Part shown: positions 26,984 through 35,163 of the stretch, in pieces
Numbering within the stretch: the first letter of the stretch is position 1
How the letters are laid out: each line of letters starts with the position of its first letter
NCBI RefSeq assembly: GCF_028768465.1
Contig: NZ_CP118225.1
Location: 2,771,001-2,835,000 of the forward strand
Source of the DNA: Rhodopirellula sp. P2
GTDB lineage: Bacteria; Planctomycetota; Planctomycetia; Pirellulales; Pirellulaceae
Length of the DNA: 64,000 nt
Reading direction: 5' to 3'
Made by a program: the position numbers and the translations under genes
The notes under the pieces: model-generated
Databases searched by the model: none
What the model was told of the DNA's origin: nothing
Seen by the model: the letters and a program-made list of their open reading frames with translations, nothing else

Positions 26984-28573
26984 ATGGGAAAGAAGCTCAG
27001 CCGCCGTAGCTTGCAGGACGACGCCTTTGATGCCGAGGATTCGGTCAATCGCCGATCACGCACGATGGGGCAGGAGTTCTCGGATTCGATCTCCGAGGAA
27101 ATCGAAACCGGTGCGGCGGGCGACGAAGACGTGGTTTCTCGTCGTGACGAGTTTCCGACCGATCCCACCGAAGACCCGGTGCGTATGTATCTGATGCAAA
27201 TGGGGCAAATCCCATTGTTGACGCGAGACCAGGAGGTCGCCGCGGCTCAGCAGATCGAAGCCACTCGGGAACGCTACCGTCACTGCATGATGGCAACCGA
27301 TTTCATGTTGCAAGCCGCACTGAAGTTGCTGCAACAGGTCCGTGACAAGCAATTGCGTCTGGATCGCACCATCGAAGTCAGCGTGACCAACGCGGCAGAG
27401 AAAAAAGCGATCATGAAACGGATCGTTCCGAACACCCGCACGCTGGATTACTTGCTGCATCAAAACCGCGGCGACTACATGGTTGCGATCAATTCATCGC
27501 TGCCGATGCGTCGTCGTCGTGCGGCTTGGCGGAACCTCGTCATTCGCCGCAACAAGGCGGTTCGGTTGGTCGAGGAAATGAACCTGCGAACCAACAAGCT
27601 GCAGCCCATCTTTGAAAAGCTGCGCCGCAGTTGCGAACGGATGCAAGAGATCAGAGCCATCTTGGCGGACGCTCATCGATCAACCATGCCTGGCATGCCG
27701 TCGGGCGATGAGTTGCGATCCGAGCTTCGCAGCCTGATGCGATTGACCTACGAAACACCTCGCACGCTTTCTCGCCGTGTTGAACGATGCGACACCTATC
27801 GCGATGACTACGACGCCGCCAAACGGGTTCTCTCAGCGGGCAACTTGCGGTTGGTGGTTTCGATCGCGAAAAAGTATCGCAACCGAGGGTTGTCATTCCT
27901 GGATCTGATCCAAGAAGGCAACACGGGTTTGATGCGGGCGGTCGACAAATTCGAGCACGCTCGGGGTTACAAATTCAGCACCTACGCAACATGGTGGATT
28001 CGTCAGGCGATCACGCGAGCGATCGCGGATCAAAGCCGCACGATTCGTGTGCCCGTGCACATGATCGATACGATGAACAAAATTCGCCAAATCACTCGTG
28101 ATTTGGTCCAAGAACACGGTCGAGAACCCACCGCGGAAGAAGTTTCCAGCCGCAGTGGTTTGTCACTCGATGACACTCGCGTGATTCTGAAAATGAGTCG
28201 CCAGCCCTTGTCCTTGGATCAGCCGGTTGGCGATCACGACGACAGTGTCTTTGGCGAATTCCTGCAAGATCATCGCAACGACGATCCGTTGGTGGAAACC
28301 AACCGCGAAGCTCTGAAGCATCAGATTGACTTGGCGATGGAAACACTGAACTACCGCGAACGCGAGATTCTTCGTTTGCGATACGGTTTGGCCGACGGTT
28401 ACACCTACACGTTGGAAGAAGTCGGGCGGATCTTCCAGGTCACCCGCGAACGTGTTCGTCAAATTGAGAGCAAGGCTGTTCGTAAATTGCAGCAACCTTA
28501 CCGAGCCAAGTCACTGGTCAGCTTCTTGGACGGGGCTGAGGTCTCGTTGTTCGAAGGCAGTGAAGCGATCTGA
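26984..28573 (+). CDS. rpoD: RNA polymerase sigma factor, RpoD type
   Basis: 529 aa. The ATG at 26984 has GAGGAG six bases before it, better than the in-frame ATG at 26885. Order of domains: a short acidic N-terminus, region 1.2 ([21 protein letters not shown]), a ~200-residue charged non-conserved insert, region 2 ([54 protein letters not shown]), region 3 ([18 protein letters not shown]) and region 4 ([32 protein letters not shown]). The full set of domains with the strong 2.4 and 4.2 DNA-reading helices indicates a group 1 or 2 sigma factor, probably the main vegetative one. A second, very different sigma factor lies at 49209. Confidence 0.9.
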   Translation: MGKKLSRRSLQDDAFDAEDSVNRRSRTMGQEFSDSISEEIETGAAGDEDVVSRRDEFPTDPTEDPVRMYLMQMGQIPLLTRDQEVAAAQQIEATRERYRHCMMATDFMLQAALKLLQQVRDKQLRLDRTIEVSVTNAAEKKAIMKRIVPNTRTLDYLLHQNRGDYMVAINSSLPMRRRRAAWRNLVIRRNKAVRLVEEMNLRTNKLQPIFEKLRRSCERMQEIRAILADAHRSTMPGMPSGDELRSELRSLMRLTYETPRTLSRRVERCDTYRDDYDAAKRVLSAGNLRLVVSIAKKYRNRGLSFLDLIQEGNTGLMRAVDKFEHARGYKFSTYATWWIRQAITRAIADQSRTIRVPVHMIDTMNKIRQITRDLVQEHGREPTAEEVSSRSGLSLDDTRVILKMSRQPLSLDQPVGDHDDSVFGEFLQDHRNDDPLVETNREALKHQIDLAMETLNYREREILRLRYGLADGYTYTLEEVGRIFQVTRERVRQIESKAVRKLQQPYRAKSLVSFLDGAEVSLFEGSEAI

Positions 28574-28590
28574 GATCGCAGGTGCATGGA

Positions 28591-28627
28591 TCGCTCGGTT
28601 TCGACCGAGCGAGCAACACTCGCTCGC
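28591..28627. terminator. Hairpins between convergent rpoD and aroC
   Basis: TCGCTCGGT and ACCGAGCGA form a 9-bp stem with a TTCG tetraloop (28591-28612). An alternative stem GAGCGAG/CTCGCTC overlaps its right side. No T run follows directly, so factor-independent termination is only probable. Confidence 0.5.
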
Positions 28628-29842
28628 TCAAAAAAGCTTGATCGAGTCACCGCAGTGAGCGGTGGCTTGATAGGCCAACACGGAGTTGAGCAGTTCAATC
28701 GCCATGCGTGATTCCAACGTCACGCCGGCGCGCACGCCAACGCATGGATCGTGCCGGCCTTTGGCCAACTCAAAATCAATTTCATCGAACTGCTTGTTGA
28801 TGGAATCTTGTGGCAGGTTGATCGTCGAAGTGGGTTTGAAGCCAACTCGCGCGACCAGGGGATTGCCCGTTGTGATGCCACCGAGCAATCCACCGTGGGT
28901 GTTGGATTGATAGCCTTTGCTGCGAATCGGATCGTTGTTTTCGCTGCCGGTTCGTGGAATCACATCGGCACCCGATCCAATCTCGCAGGACTGCACCGCG
29001 TTGAGTCCGCCGAGGGCTCCCATCAAGCGAACCTTCAGGCTTTGATACAGCGGTTGACCCAGCAGGGGCGGAACGCCAACGGCGACCACTTCGACCGCCG
29101 CACCCAGGGAATCGCCTCGTTTGCGAGTTTCCTTGATCAGCTCGCCGGCTTCGGTTGCGAAGGCCGGATCGATCGAAGCGATCTCAGCTTCGCCGAGCGT
29201 CTTTTCGATCTCGTCCACGTTTTCAATCGTCAGAGAGTCCGCCAAACGACGACTGGCCTTCAGTGAACCGACTTGGCAAATCGAAGACACAAACCGGGTC
29301 CCAAAGTATTCCCGTAGGATGAGGCGGGCCACGCTGCCGCCGATGACATCGGTGATGGTGGATCGATAGCTCGAACGCCCGCCACCGCGAACGTCGACGA
29401 AGCCTTGGGATTGGTGGAATTTCACCAGGTCGGTGTGGCCCGGTCGGACTTCCCCGGTGGGGCCACTGAACTGGGTGTAGTCGCCAGATTTTTTGCTGGT
29501 CGACAACACGATCGCCGCAATCGGTTCCCCGGTGGTGAAGCCGTCTTCGTAGCCTTCGGTGGCAAACGATTGGTTGTCCACCTCGACGGACAATTTCGAT
29601 CCGGTCAGCAGCGCATCCATGTCATCCTGGTACAGCCCCGACAGGAAGACGACTTTGTCCTTTTCGTTGCGGGGCGTGCCGTGTTTGTTGCCGCCGGGGC
29701 GACGGCGATCGAGGAACGGTTGCACATCGAGTCGACGGATGCGAACCCCAGGAGGGCACCCATGAATGATCGTGGTGACCGCAGGGCCGTGGCTTTCGCC
29801 TGCGCCCGCGACCGCGAAATGGGGACCGCCTAGGATTTCCAT
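28628..29842 (-). CDS. aroC: Chorismate synthase
   Basis: 404 aa. It makes chorismate from EPSP, the last step of the shikimate pathway, and needs reduced FMN. Family signatures are FAVAGAGESHGPAV at the start, then DRRRPGGNKHGTPRNEKDKV, GEPIAAIVLSTSKKSGDY, RPGHTDLVKFHQ, RGGGRSSYRSTI, SCEIGSGADVIPR, and STINLPQDSINKQ. Its ATG lies inside the 3' end of dapL (13-base overlap), so the two are translationally coupled; both serve amino-acid synthesis. Confidence 0.95.
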   Translation of the reverse strand: MEILGGPHFAVAGAGESHGPAVTTIIHGCPPGVRIRRLDVQPFLDRRRPGGNKHGTPRNEKDKVVFLSGLYQDDMDALLTGSKLSVEVDNQSFATEGYEDGFTTGEPIAAIVLSTSKKSGDYTQFSGPTGEVRPGHTDLVKFHQSQGFVDVRGGGRSSYRSTITDVIGGSVARLILREYFGTRFVSSICQVGSLKASRRLADSLTIENVDEIEKTLGEAEIASIDPAFATEAGELIKETRKRGDSLGAAVEVVAVGVPPLLGQPLYQSLKVRLMGALGGLNAVQSCEIGSGADVIPRTGSENNDPIRSKGYQSNTHGGLLGGITTGNPLVARVGFKPTSTINLPQDSINKQFDEIDFELAKGRHDPCVGVRAGVTLESRMAIELLNSVLAYQATAHCGDSIKLF

Positions 29843-31104
29843 TGCAATCCGGCTCCGTTCAACCGGGCAGCCGTTTCGGCCATCAAGGCGTCTTCGGCGG
29901 CTTCGTCTTCGGCGATGTAAGTCACGCTGAAACGAAGGAACGAACCGGCGTCGTCCCAGGGCACGGTGACGATGCCGTTTTCTTCAATCAGGAACCGCGT
30001 CGCGTCTTCCGCAGCGGCAAAGGTTTCGCCGCTGGCTGTTCCCGAGGGGGACTTGGTGTACAGGAAGTACGTGCCGCCTGGCATTTCCGCTTCGAAGCCA
30101 CAGTCACGCAGGACTTTGACCAGCTTTTCCATTCGCCGGCGGTACTTCGTGCGGATGCGTTCTGGAATCGAGTCGTCATCGAGTGCCGCTGCAGCAGCTT
30201 TCTGCGTGGCGATGAATTGACCGCTGTCGCTGTTGTCTTTGACGTCCGAGAACGCTTTGACCACCAGTGGGTGACCGGCGACGAATCCCATTCGCCATCC
30301 GATCATGTCGTAACCCTTGCTCATCGAGTGAACTTCGACACCGACGTCCAAGGCACCAGGGACTTCGAGGAAGCTGGATGGTTTGCCGTCGAAGGTCAGC
30401 ATGATGTGGGCAGCATCGTTGACGACCACGAACTCTTTTTCCTTCGCCAGTGCGATCACATCTTCGAAGAAGGACTTCGGTGCCGTTCCGCCGGTGGGCG
30501 AGTTGGGGTAGTTGAGAATCATCAACTTGGTGCGACGGAACACATCGTCAGGGATCGCGTCCAAATCGGGCAAGAAATTGTTCTCGGCCAACAACGGCAA
30601 CCGGTAAACGTCACCACCGTAGTAACGTGTGTGAGTGCCCGCGACGGGATAGCCCGGCACGGTCATCATCGTGATATCGCCTGGGTTGATGAAGCAGGCG
30701 GGCAACATCGCGTAAGCCGGTTTGCTGCCGATGCAGTGGTTGATTTGCGTTTCAGGATCCAGCTTCACGCCAAATTGACGCTGCATGAATCGAGCGGCGG
30801 CTTCCTTGTATTCGGCGACACCATTGTCGGCGTAGCCACGATTTTCGACTTGGTTGATCTCGCGACCCATCACTTCGCGAATCGACGCGTCGGCCATGGA
30901 GTCGTTTTCGCCGATCCCGAAGTCCAGCAATTGCCGTTCGGGGTGATCCGCCAAGGCTTTTCGTTTGGCGCGTTTGATCTTTTCGAACTTGTAAATCTCG
31001 GTGCTCTTGCCGTAGTTCGCTCCGCCAATTCGTTCGGCAAACAGCGATTGAATGTACGGGTCAGAGTTCGGAGCGGTTTCGGAAGCAGCGGCAGCGGAGG
31101 ACAT
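29830..31104 (-). CDS. dapL: LL-diaminopimelate aminotransferase
   Basis: 424 aa. A fold-type I PLP aminotransferase that converts tetrahydrodipicolinate directly to LL-diaminopimelate, the short lysine/peptidoglycan route known in Chlamydiae, plants and planctomycetes. Diagnostic stretches are FAERIGGANYGKSTEIYKFE, LLDFGIGENDSMAD, NRGYADNGVAEYKEAAARFM, NYPNSPTGGTAP, VNDAAHIMLTFDGKPSSFLE, and the PLP lysine segment EVHSMSKGYDMIGWRMGF. A related aspartate or alanine aminotransferase activity is the alternative, but the conserved start ERIGGANYGKSTEIYKF points to DapL. It overlaps aroC by 13 bases. Confidence 0.85.
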   Translation of the reverse strand: MSSAAAASETAPNSDPYIQSLFAERIGGANYGKSTEIYKFEKIKRAKRKALADHPERQLLDFGIGENDSMADASIREVMGREINQVENRGYADNGVAEYKEAAARFMQRQFGVKLDPETQINHCIGSKPAYAMLPACFINPGDITMMTVPGYPVAGTHTRYYGGDVYRLPLLAENNFLPDLDAIPDDVFRRTKLMILNYPNSPTGGTAPKSFFEDVIALAKEKEFVVVNDAAHIMLTFDGKPSSFLEVPGALDVGVEVHSMSKGYDMIGWRMGFVAGHPLVVKAFSDVKDNSDSGQFIATQKAAAAALDDDSIPERIRTKYRRRMEKLVKVLRDCGFEAEMPGGTYFLYTKSPSGTASGETFAAAEDATRFLIEENGIVTVPWDDAGSFLRFSVTYIAEDEAAEDALMAETAARLNGAGLQWKS

Positions 31105-31368
31105 TTGCGACCCATCGAGATCGTTCGGGAAAAGAAATGAGCGAATCGAATGTTTTAGCCTCGAAACACGCGTTCGTCGAGGTCGTCAGTTGCCCCCAAC
31201 GGCCGCGGGAGTGTCCCTCATGGATGCTCCGCGATTCGTTCCTTCCCCGGGGGAAATCAGGGGTTCGGCAATCGGCAGCGGGGCGTTTGAGCGATACAAT
31301 TGATGGTTGCTGAGCCCTCCGGAGAGATGGGGCCGAACCGTTGCCCGCCCTTTGTCCCGTGTTCTTTC

Positions 31369-32199
31369 ATGTCCGAGCCGATTTTTTCCAGTCACGACGA
31401 CACACTGCCTCCGGAAGATTCTTCTGGCAAAGCGGGCGGTGCACGTGACAGTTCGTCTCGCAGCGATCGTTCTCGCGAGCAAGCCCGGCACGAAGCGGAA
31501 ATGCTTGAGGCACGTGGCCACTATGAAGAACTGGCGGAACTCGCCGGGTCGCTGGCTCACGAGATCAAAAACCCGCTTTCCATCATTCACATGAACATCG
31601 ATTTGCTCAGCGAAGATCTGATGGAGATCGATTCTCCCTCGAGTCGTCGCTGCCAAAATCGAGTCGATATGGTTCGCAACCAATGCGAACGCATGGAAGG
31701 ACTGCTGCGAGATTTCTTGCGATTTGCACGGTTGCGGCACATCGATTTGGTCCCCGGCAGCCTGAACGACCAAATTCAACAAGTCCTCGATGCCTACCAG
31801 GCTCAGGCGGATTCCCAGGGCGTGGAGTTGCAGCGGTATCTGGATCCCGATCTGCCATCCATTCGCCTGCACAGTGATGCCCTGCAGTCGGCGCTCATGA
31901 ATCTGGTGAAGAACGCGTTGGAAGCGATGCCCGATGGCGGACAGCTCTGGGCTCGCACCTACAGCACTCGCGGTGGTGTGAACCTGGATTTGATCGACAC
32001 CGGATCCGGTGTCGACGACAACACGGTGCTGCATATGTTTGAACCTTTCTACAGCACCAAAGACGGTGGCTCCGGGTTGGGATTGCCGACCGCTCGGAAA
32101 ATCATCGAAGCTCACGGGGCACGGATTTCGGTTCAAAGTGAAACCGGCCGCGGGACCAAATTCAGTTTGCAATTTCCCGTCCCTGCACGGTTGGGGTGA
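31369..32199 (+). CDS. Soluble histidine kinase
   Basis: 276 aa from the ATG at 31369; the frame is open further up to 31300, but those residues look random. A ~60-residue charged N-terminus leads to a dimerisation H-box, ELAGSLAHEIKNPLSIIH, and a HATPase domain with N-box LVKNALEAMPDG, G1 box DTGSGVDD, F-box FEPFYSTKDG and G2 box GSGLGLPTARKI. There are no membrane segments and no PAS or receiver domain, so the signal must come from a partner protein. No response regulator gene is adjacent. The compact HisKA-HATPase form is typical of NtrB-like kinases. Confidence 0.88.
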   Translation: MSEPIFSSHDDTLPPEDSSGKAGGARDSSSRSDRSREQARHEAEMLEARGHYEELAELAGSLAHEIKNPLSIIHMNIDLLSEDLMEIDSPSSRRCQNRVDMVRNQCERMEGLLRDFLRFARLRHIDLVPGSLNDQIQQVLDAYQAQADSQGVELQRYLDPDLPSIRLHSDALQSALMNLVKNALEAMPDGGQLWARTYSTRGGVNLDLIDTGSGVDDNTVLHMFEPFYSTKDGGSGLGLPTARKIIEAHGARISVQSETGRGTKFSLQFPVPARLG

Positions 32200-32377
32200 C
32201 CTTCCCCCTGAGCTGGGCTTGGCTGCTGGGCTTGTCAGCTGGCTTGGCTGAACGCTGGCGGAGACTGAGAGGATACAATCATTTCGCGTTGGGTCAGTGG
32301 TCGACAGCGCGATTGGCAATTCTTCAACTGAAACCGCCTCTTCTCAAGCGATTCCGTCTGTTCTAGCGAGATTCCCG

Positions 32378-33478
32378 ATGCCGATTCGAGTTTTCATGTA
32401 CTGGTTCGCTGGGGTGCTGGGGATTGCTGCAGCGTCATTCGGCATGGATCCAGCGGTGGCGGAAGAGCCGTCCGCCTCCCCGGCTCAGCCGTTCGTGCTG
32501 CAGATGATTCGTGACGATTCGGTGCACACTGAATTGCAGCTTTCCACCGATCAAATTGACCAAGTGTACGGCGCCATTGCGGAGGTTGATCCTCGATGGT
32601 GGGTCAATCGGATCACTCCGCTCGAGCAGCAATCCGCTGAAATTCGAGCGTTGACGTCGACGCTGAAAAGCCGACTGTCCGGCATCCTGTCCGGCGACCA
32701 AATGAATCGCTTGGAGCAACTGGAAAAGCAGGCCGCTGGAACTCGATTTGTGCTGCACTCCGAGGCGATCGCCGCGTTGGGATTGAGCGACAGCCAAGTT
32801 GAAAAGTTAAAAGAAACGTTTGCCGCGACGGACGAGGAAGTCGCCAAGTTGCAGCAGCAGGTCGCAGACAAAGAATTGGAAGCCGACGAAGCGGCCCGTG
32901 ATGTCGCCGCAATTCAGGCTCGAGAGCGGCAGAGTTTGGTCGGCCAGTTGTCTCGGGATCAACAAGCCAAAATCGGATCGTTGCTGGGCGCAACGTTCGA
33001 CTTTTCAAAGGTGATGCGAACCTACCCGCGAGCCCCCGAGTTTGTGCTCGACGGTGCGGAGTGGATCCAGGGCGAACCCACCACGATGGAAGATCTGCGT
33101 GGCAAAGTGGTGGTGGTTTATTTCTACGCGTTTCAGTGCATCAACTGCCAGCGAAACTTCCCGCATTACCAGGCCTGGCATGACGACCTGGCTGACCAGG
33201 GATTGGTGGTGATCGGGATCCAAAGGCCGGAAACGTCTGCCGAGCGAAGTCGGGAACGGGTCTTGGCTGCCGTGGAAAAGGACGGGTTTGAATACCCGGT
33301 TTTGTTCGACGAAGAATCTGGCAATTGGAATGCGTGGGGAAATACCATGTGGCCGACGACCTACTTGATTGACAAGAAGGGGTTCATTCGTCGATGGTGG
33401 CAGGGCGAAATGAATTGGCAAGGCACCCCCGGCGAACAGCAAATGCGTCAGACCATCGAGCAACTGCTTGCGGAGTAA
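32378..33478 (+). CDS. Exported thioredoxin-like protein (TlpA/AhpC-TSA fold)
   Basis: 366 aa. The ATG at 32378 begins a signal peptide (PIRVFMYWFAGVLGIAAA, then SFGMDPAVAEEP). Residues ~30-215 are a charged helical region typical of planctomycete periplasmic proteins (LGLSDSQVEKLKETFAATDE). The last 140 residues form a thioredoxin fold: LRGKVVVVYFYAFQCINCQ with the redox pair CINC, NFPHYQAW, IQRPET and WPTTYLIDKKGFIRRW. It probably reduces or forms disulfides outside the cytoplasm, or handles reductant for cytochrome assembly. The last 24 bases, including the stop, are repeated in tandem right after it. Confidence 0.82.
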   Translation: MPIRVFMYWFAGVLGIAAASFGMDPAVAEEPSASPAQPFVLQMIRDDSVHTELQLSTDQIDQVYGAIAEVDPRWWVNRITPLEQQSAEIRALTSTLKSRLSGILSGDQMNRLEQLEKQAAGTRFVLHSEAIAALGLSDSQVEKLKETFAATDEEVAKLQQQVADKELEADEAARDVAAIQARERQSLVGQLSRDQQAKIGSLLGATFDFSKVMRTYPRAPEFVLDGAEWIQGEPTTMEDLRGKVVVVYFYAFQCINCQRNFPHYQAWHDDLADQGLVVIGIQRPETSAERSRERVLAAVEKDGFEYPVLFDEESGNWNAWGNTMWPTTYLIDKKGFIRRWWQGEMNWQGTPGEQQMRQTIEQLLAE

Positions 33479-33502
33479 ATCGAGCAACTGCTTGCGGAGT
33501 AA
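33455..33502 (+). repeat. 24-bp tandem duplication across a stop codon
   Basis: The 24 bases at 33455-33478, which encode the final residues IEQLLAE and the TAA stop of the thioredoxin-like gene, are repeated exactly at 33479-33502. The second copy is non-coding. Confidence 0.95.
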
Positions 33503-33594
33503 GCTGCGAGATGCTGGGATGAGGGACAATGATTGTCGATGACGCTCGCACGCTGCCCACGAAACACTCCCTGACATAGAAGCTGAACTTCAGA

Positions 33595-34545
33595 ATGGAA
33601 CAGTCTTTCCTCGCCTACCTTCGCGGTCGAACTCGTCAATTGCCTCAGGTCGCCGTCGGAATTGGCGACGATGCGGCGGTGATTGACTGGCCGGGAGCAT
33701 CCTCGTCCGACCAACCTTCCGTTCGTCAGGTTGCCTGCACCGACCAGATCCTCGATGGCGTGGATTTTCGTTCGGGGGAACAGTCGCTGGCCGACATCGG
33801 CTTCAAAGCGATGGCGATCAATCTCAGTGACATCGCGGCGATGGGGGCGACTCCTGCTTCGGCTTTGGTGACGCTGGCACTGCCTTCCGAAAACGCGACG
33901 GAGATCGCAGGTGAAGTCTACGAGGGCATCCTTGAGGCGGCGCAGAAGTACCAAGTCGCGATCGCGGGCGGCGATCTGTCCACGTATGACGGGCCGCTTT
34001 CGATCAGCATCACGGTCCTGGGATGGGTCGAAAAACCGTGGCTGCGAACGGGAGCTGAGGAGGGGGACGCCCTGTTCGTCACCGGATCCCTGGGCGGCAG
34101 TTTGCTGGGGCGGCACCTACGCCCCGAACCCCGAGTCGAATTGGCGGCGAAGCTGAAAGAGAAAGTCAGCGTGCATGCCGCGATCGATGTCAGCGACGGC
34201 TTCAGCTTGGATCTCGACCGGATGCTGGCGGCCAGCCGAATGGGGGCGGAGTTGGAATTGGAATCGCTGCCGATCTCAGACGCGGCCCACCAGTTGTCTG
34301 AAACGAGTGGTCGCACGCCGCTGGAGCATGCCTGGAGCGATGGAGAGGACTTTGAGTTGATCTTCTGCGTCTCGCCCGAAGAGGCGTCGATTGTTGAATC
34401 GACGGATTGGGGCGTGTCCGTGACGCGAGTGGGCAAGGTTGTGGGCCGAACCGGATTGTGGAAACGCGTTGCAACCAGCAAGTTCGAGCGTGTCTTCCCG
34501 CAAGGCTTTGTGCATGGCGAAAAAGACATCGCGGCAGCCCAGTGA
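33595..34545 (+). CDS. thiL: Thiamine-monophosphate kinase
   Basis: 316 aa. It phosphorylates thiamine monophosphate to the active cofactor TPP. Family features are VAVGIGDDAAVIDW near the N-terminus, TDQILDGVDF, the run IGFKAMAINLSDIAAMGATP, AIAGGDLSTYDGPLSISITV, GDALFVTGSLGGSLLG, AAIDVSDGFSLDLDRML, and WSDGEDFELIF. These are the metal and ATP sites of the PurM/ThiL fold. No TPP riboswitch was recognised upstream. The gene starts 92 bases after the duplicated end of the thioredoxin-like gene and is followed 19 bases later by the GcvH-like gene. Confidence 0.94.
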   Translation: MEQSFLAYLRGRTRQLPQVAVGIGDDAAVIDWPGASSSDQPSVRQVACTDQILDGVDFRSGEQSLADIGFKAMAINLSDIAAMGATPASALVTLALPSENATEIAGEVYEGILEAAQKYQVAIAGGDLSTYDGPLSISITVLGWVEKPWLRTGAEEGDALFVTGSLGGSLLGRHLRPEPRVELAAKLKEKVSVHAAIDVSDGFSLDLDRMLAASRMGAELELESLPISDAAHQLSETSGRTPLEHAWSDGEDFELIFCVSPEEASIVESTDWGVSVTRVGKVVGRTGLWKRVATSKFERVFPQGFVHGEKDIAAAQ

Positions 34546-34564
34546 TCCAGCGAGCTTGATCAAC

Positions 34565-35077
34565 ATGAATGACTCAGATTCGACTCTCGGAGAACAGTTC
34601 CAATTCGCAATGGGCGAGCATGAGGCCTCGTTCCCCAAGAGCTATCGCTTTGCGAAAAATCACATGTGGGCGACGCCTTCGCCGGACCAGTCCGCTGCCA
34701 CTGGCAGCGAGCAATGCGTGTGGCGGTTCGGTTTGTCAGCTTACGCGGTGCGTCTGCTGCAAGACGTCTACTTTCTGGATTGGATCGTGGAGCCGGGAAC
34801 GCCTTTGTCGGCGCGCAAAACGATCGGGGCGATTGAAAGCAAGAAAGCGGAAAGCGATCTGTTCTCTCCGATCGCTGGTGAACTGATGGCGATCAACGAC
34901 AACGCTTTGGATGAGCCTTCGATCATCAACGCATCGCCTTACGTCGATGGTTGGCTGATCGAAATTCGCGGCAACGCCTTGGAAGAAAACCTGTTGTCCT
35001 CCGAGGCTTACGCGGAACATCTCAACGAGGCTTGGGAAGTCGCTCAGCGAACCATCAAAGGCCAAGCCAACCACTGA
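34565..35077 (+). CDS. GcvH-like lipoyl carrier protein
   Basis: 170 aa from the ATG at 34565; an earlier ATG at 34514, inside thiL, would add 17 residues. It has the H-protein fold: FGLSAYAVRLLQDVYFLDW, then KTIGAIESKKAESDLFSPIA, where Lys at about residue 94 (SKKAES) matches the lipoylated Lys, and ASPYVDGWLIEI near the end. H-protein carries the aminomethyl group between the P, T and L proteins of glycine cleavage. None of those partners is nearby, and the protein is longer and more divergent than a standard 125-130 aa GcvH, so it may be a lipoyl carrier for another system or simply unlinked to the rest. Confidence 0.78.
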   Translation: MNDSDSTLGEQFQFAMGEHEASFPKSYRFAKNHMWATPSPDQSAATGSEQCVWRFGLSAYAVRLLQDVYFLDWIVEPGTPLSARKTIGAIESKKAESDLFSPIAGELMAINDNALDEPSIINASPYVDGWLIEIRGNALEENLLSSEAYAEHLNEAWEVAQRTIKGQANH

Positions 35078-35163
35078 TTGGCCCGGCCGCGTTTGTCACC
35101 TGTCGCACCCGTTGAATGGTTCGCAACCATCCATCGGGCAGAGTCCAGTGGCCACCTCGGCGG

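Noticed and set aside
31186..32319. 377-aa minus-strand frame opposite the histidine kinase
   Set aside because: The plus strand carries all histidine kinase boxes; the minus frame has none and spans non-coding flanks.
33479..33594. TPP riboswitch before thiL
   Set aside because: No THI-box core was recognised, and the leader is partly the 24-bp duplication; thiL is not usually riboswitch-controlled alone.
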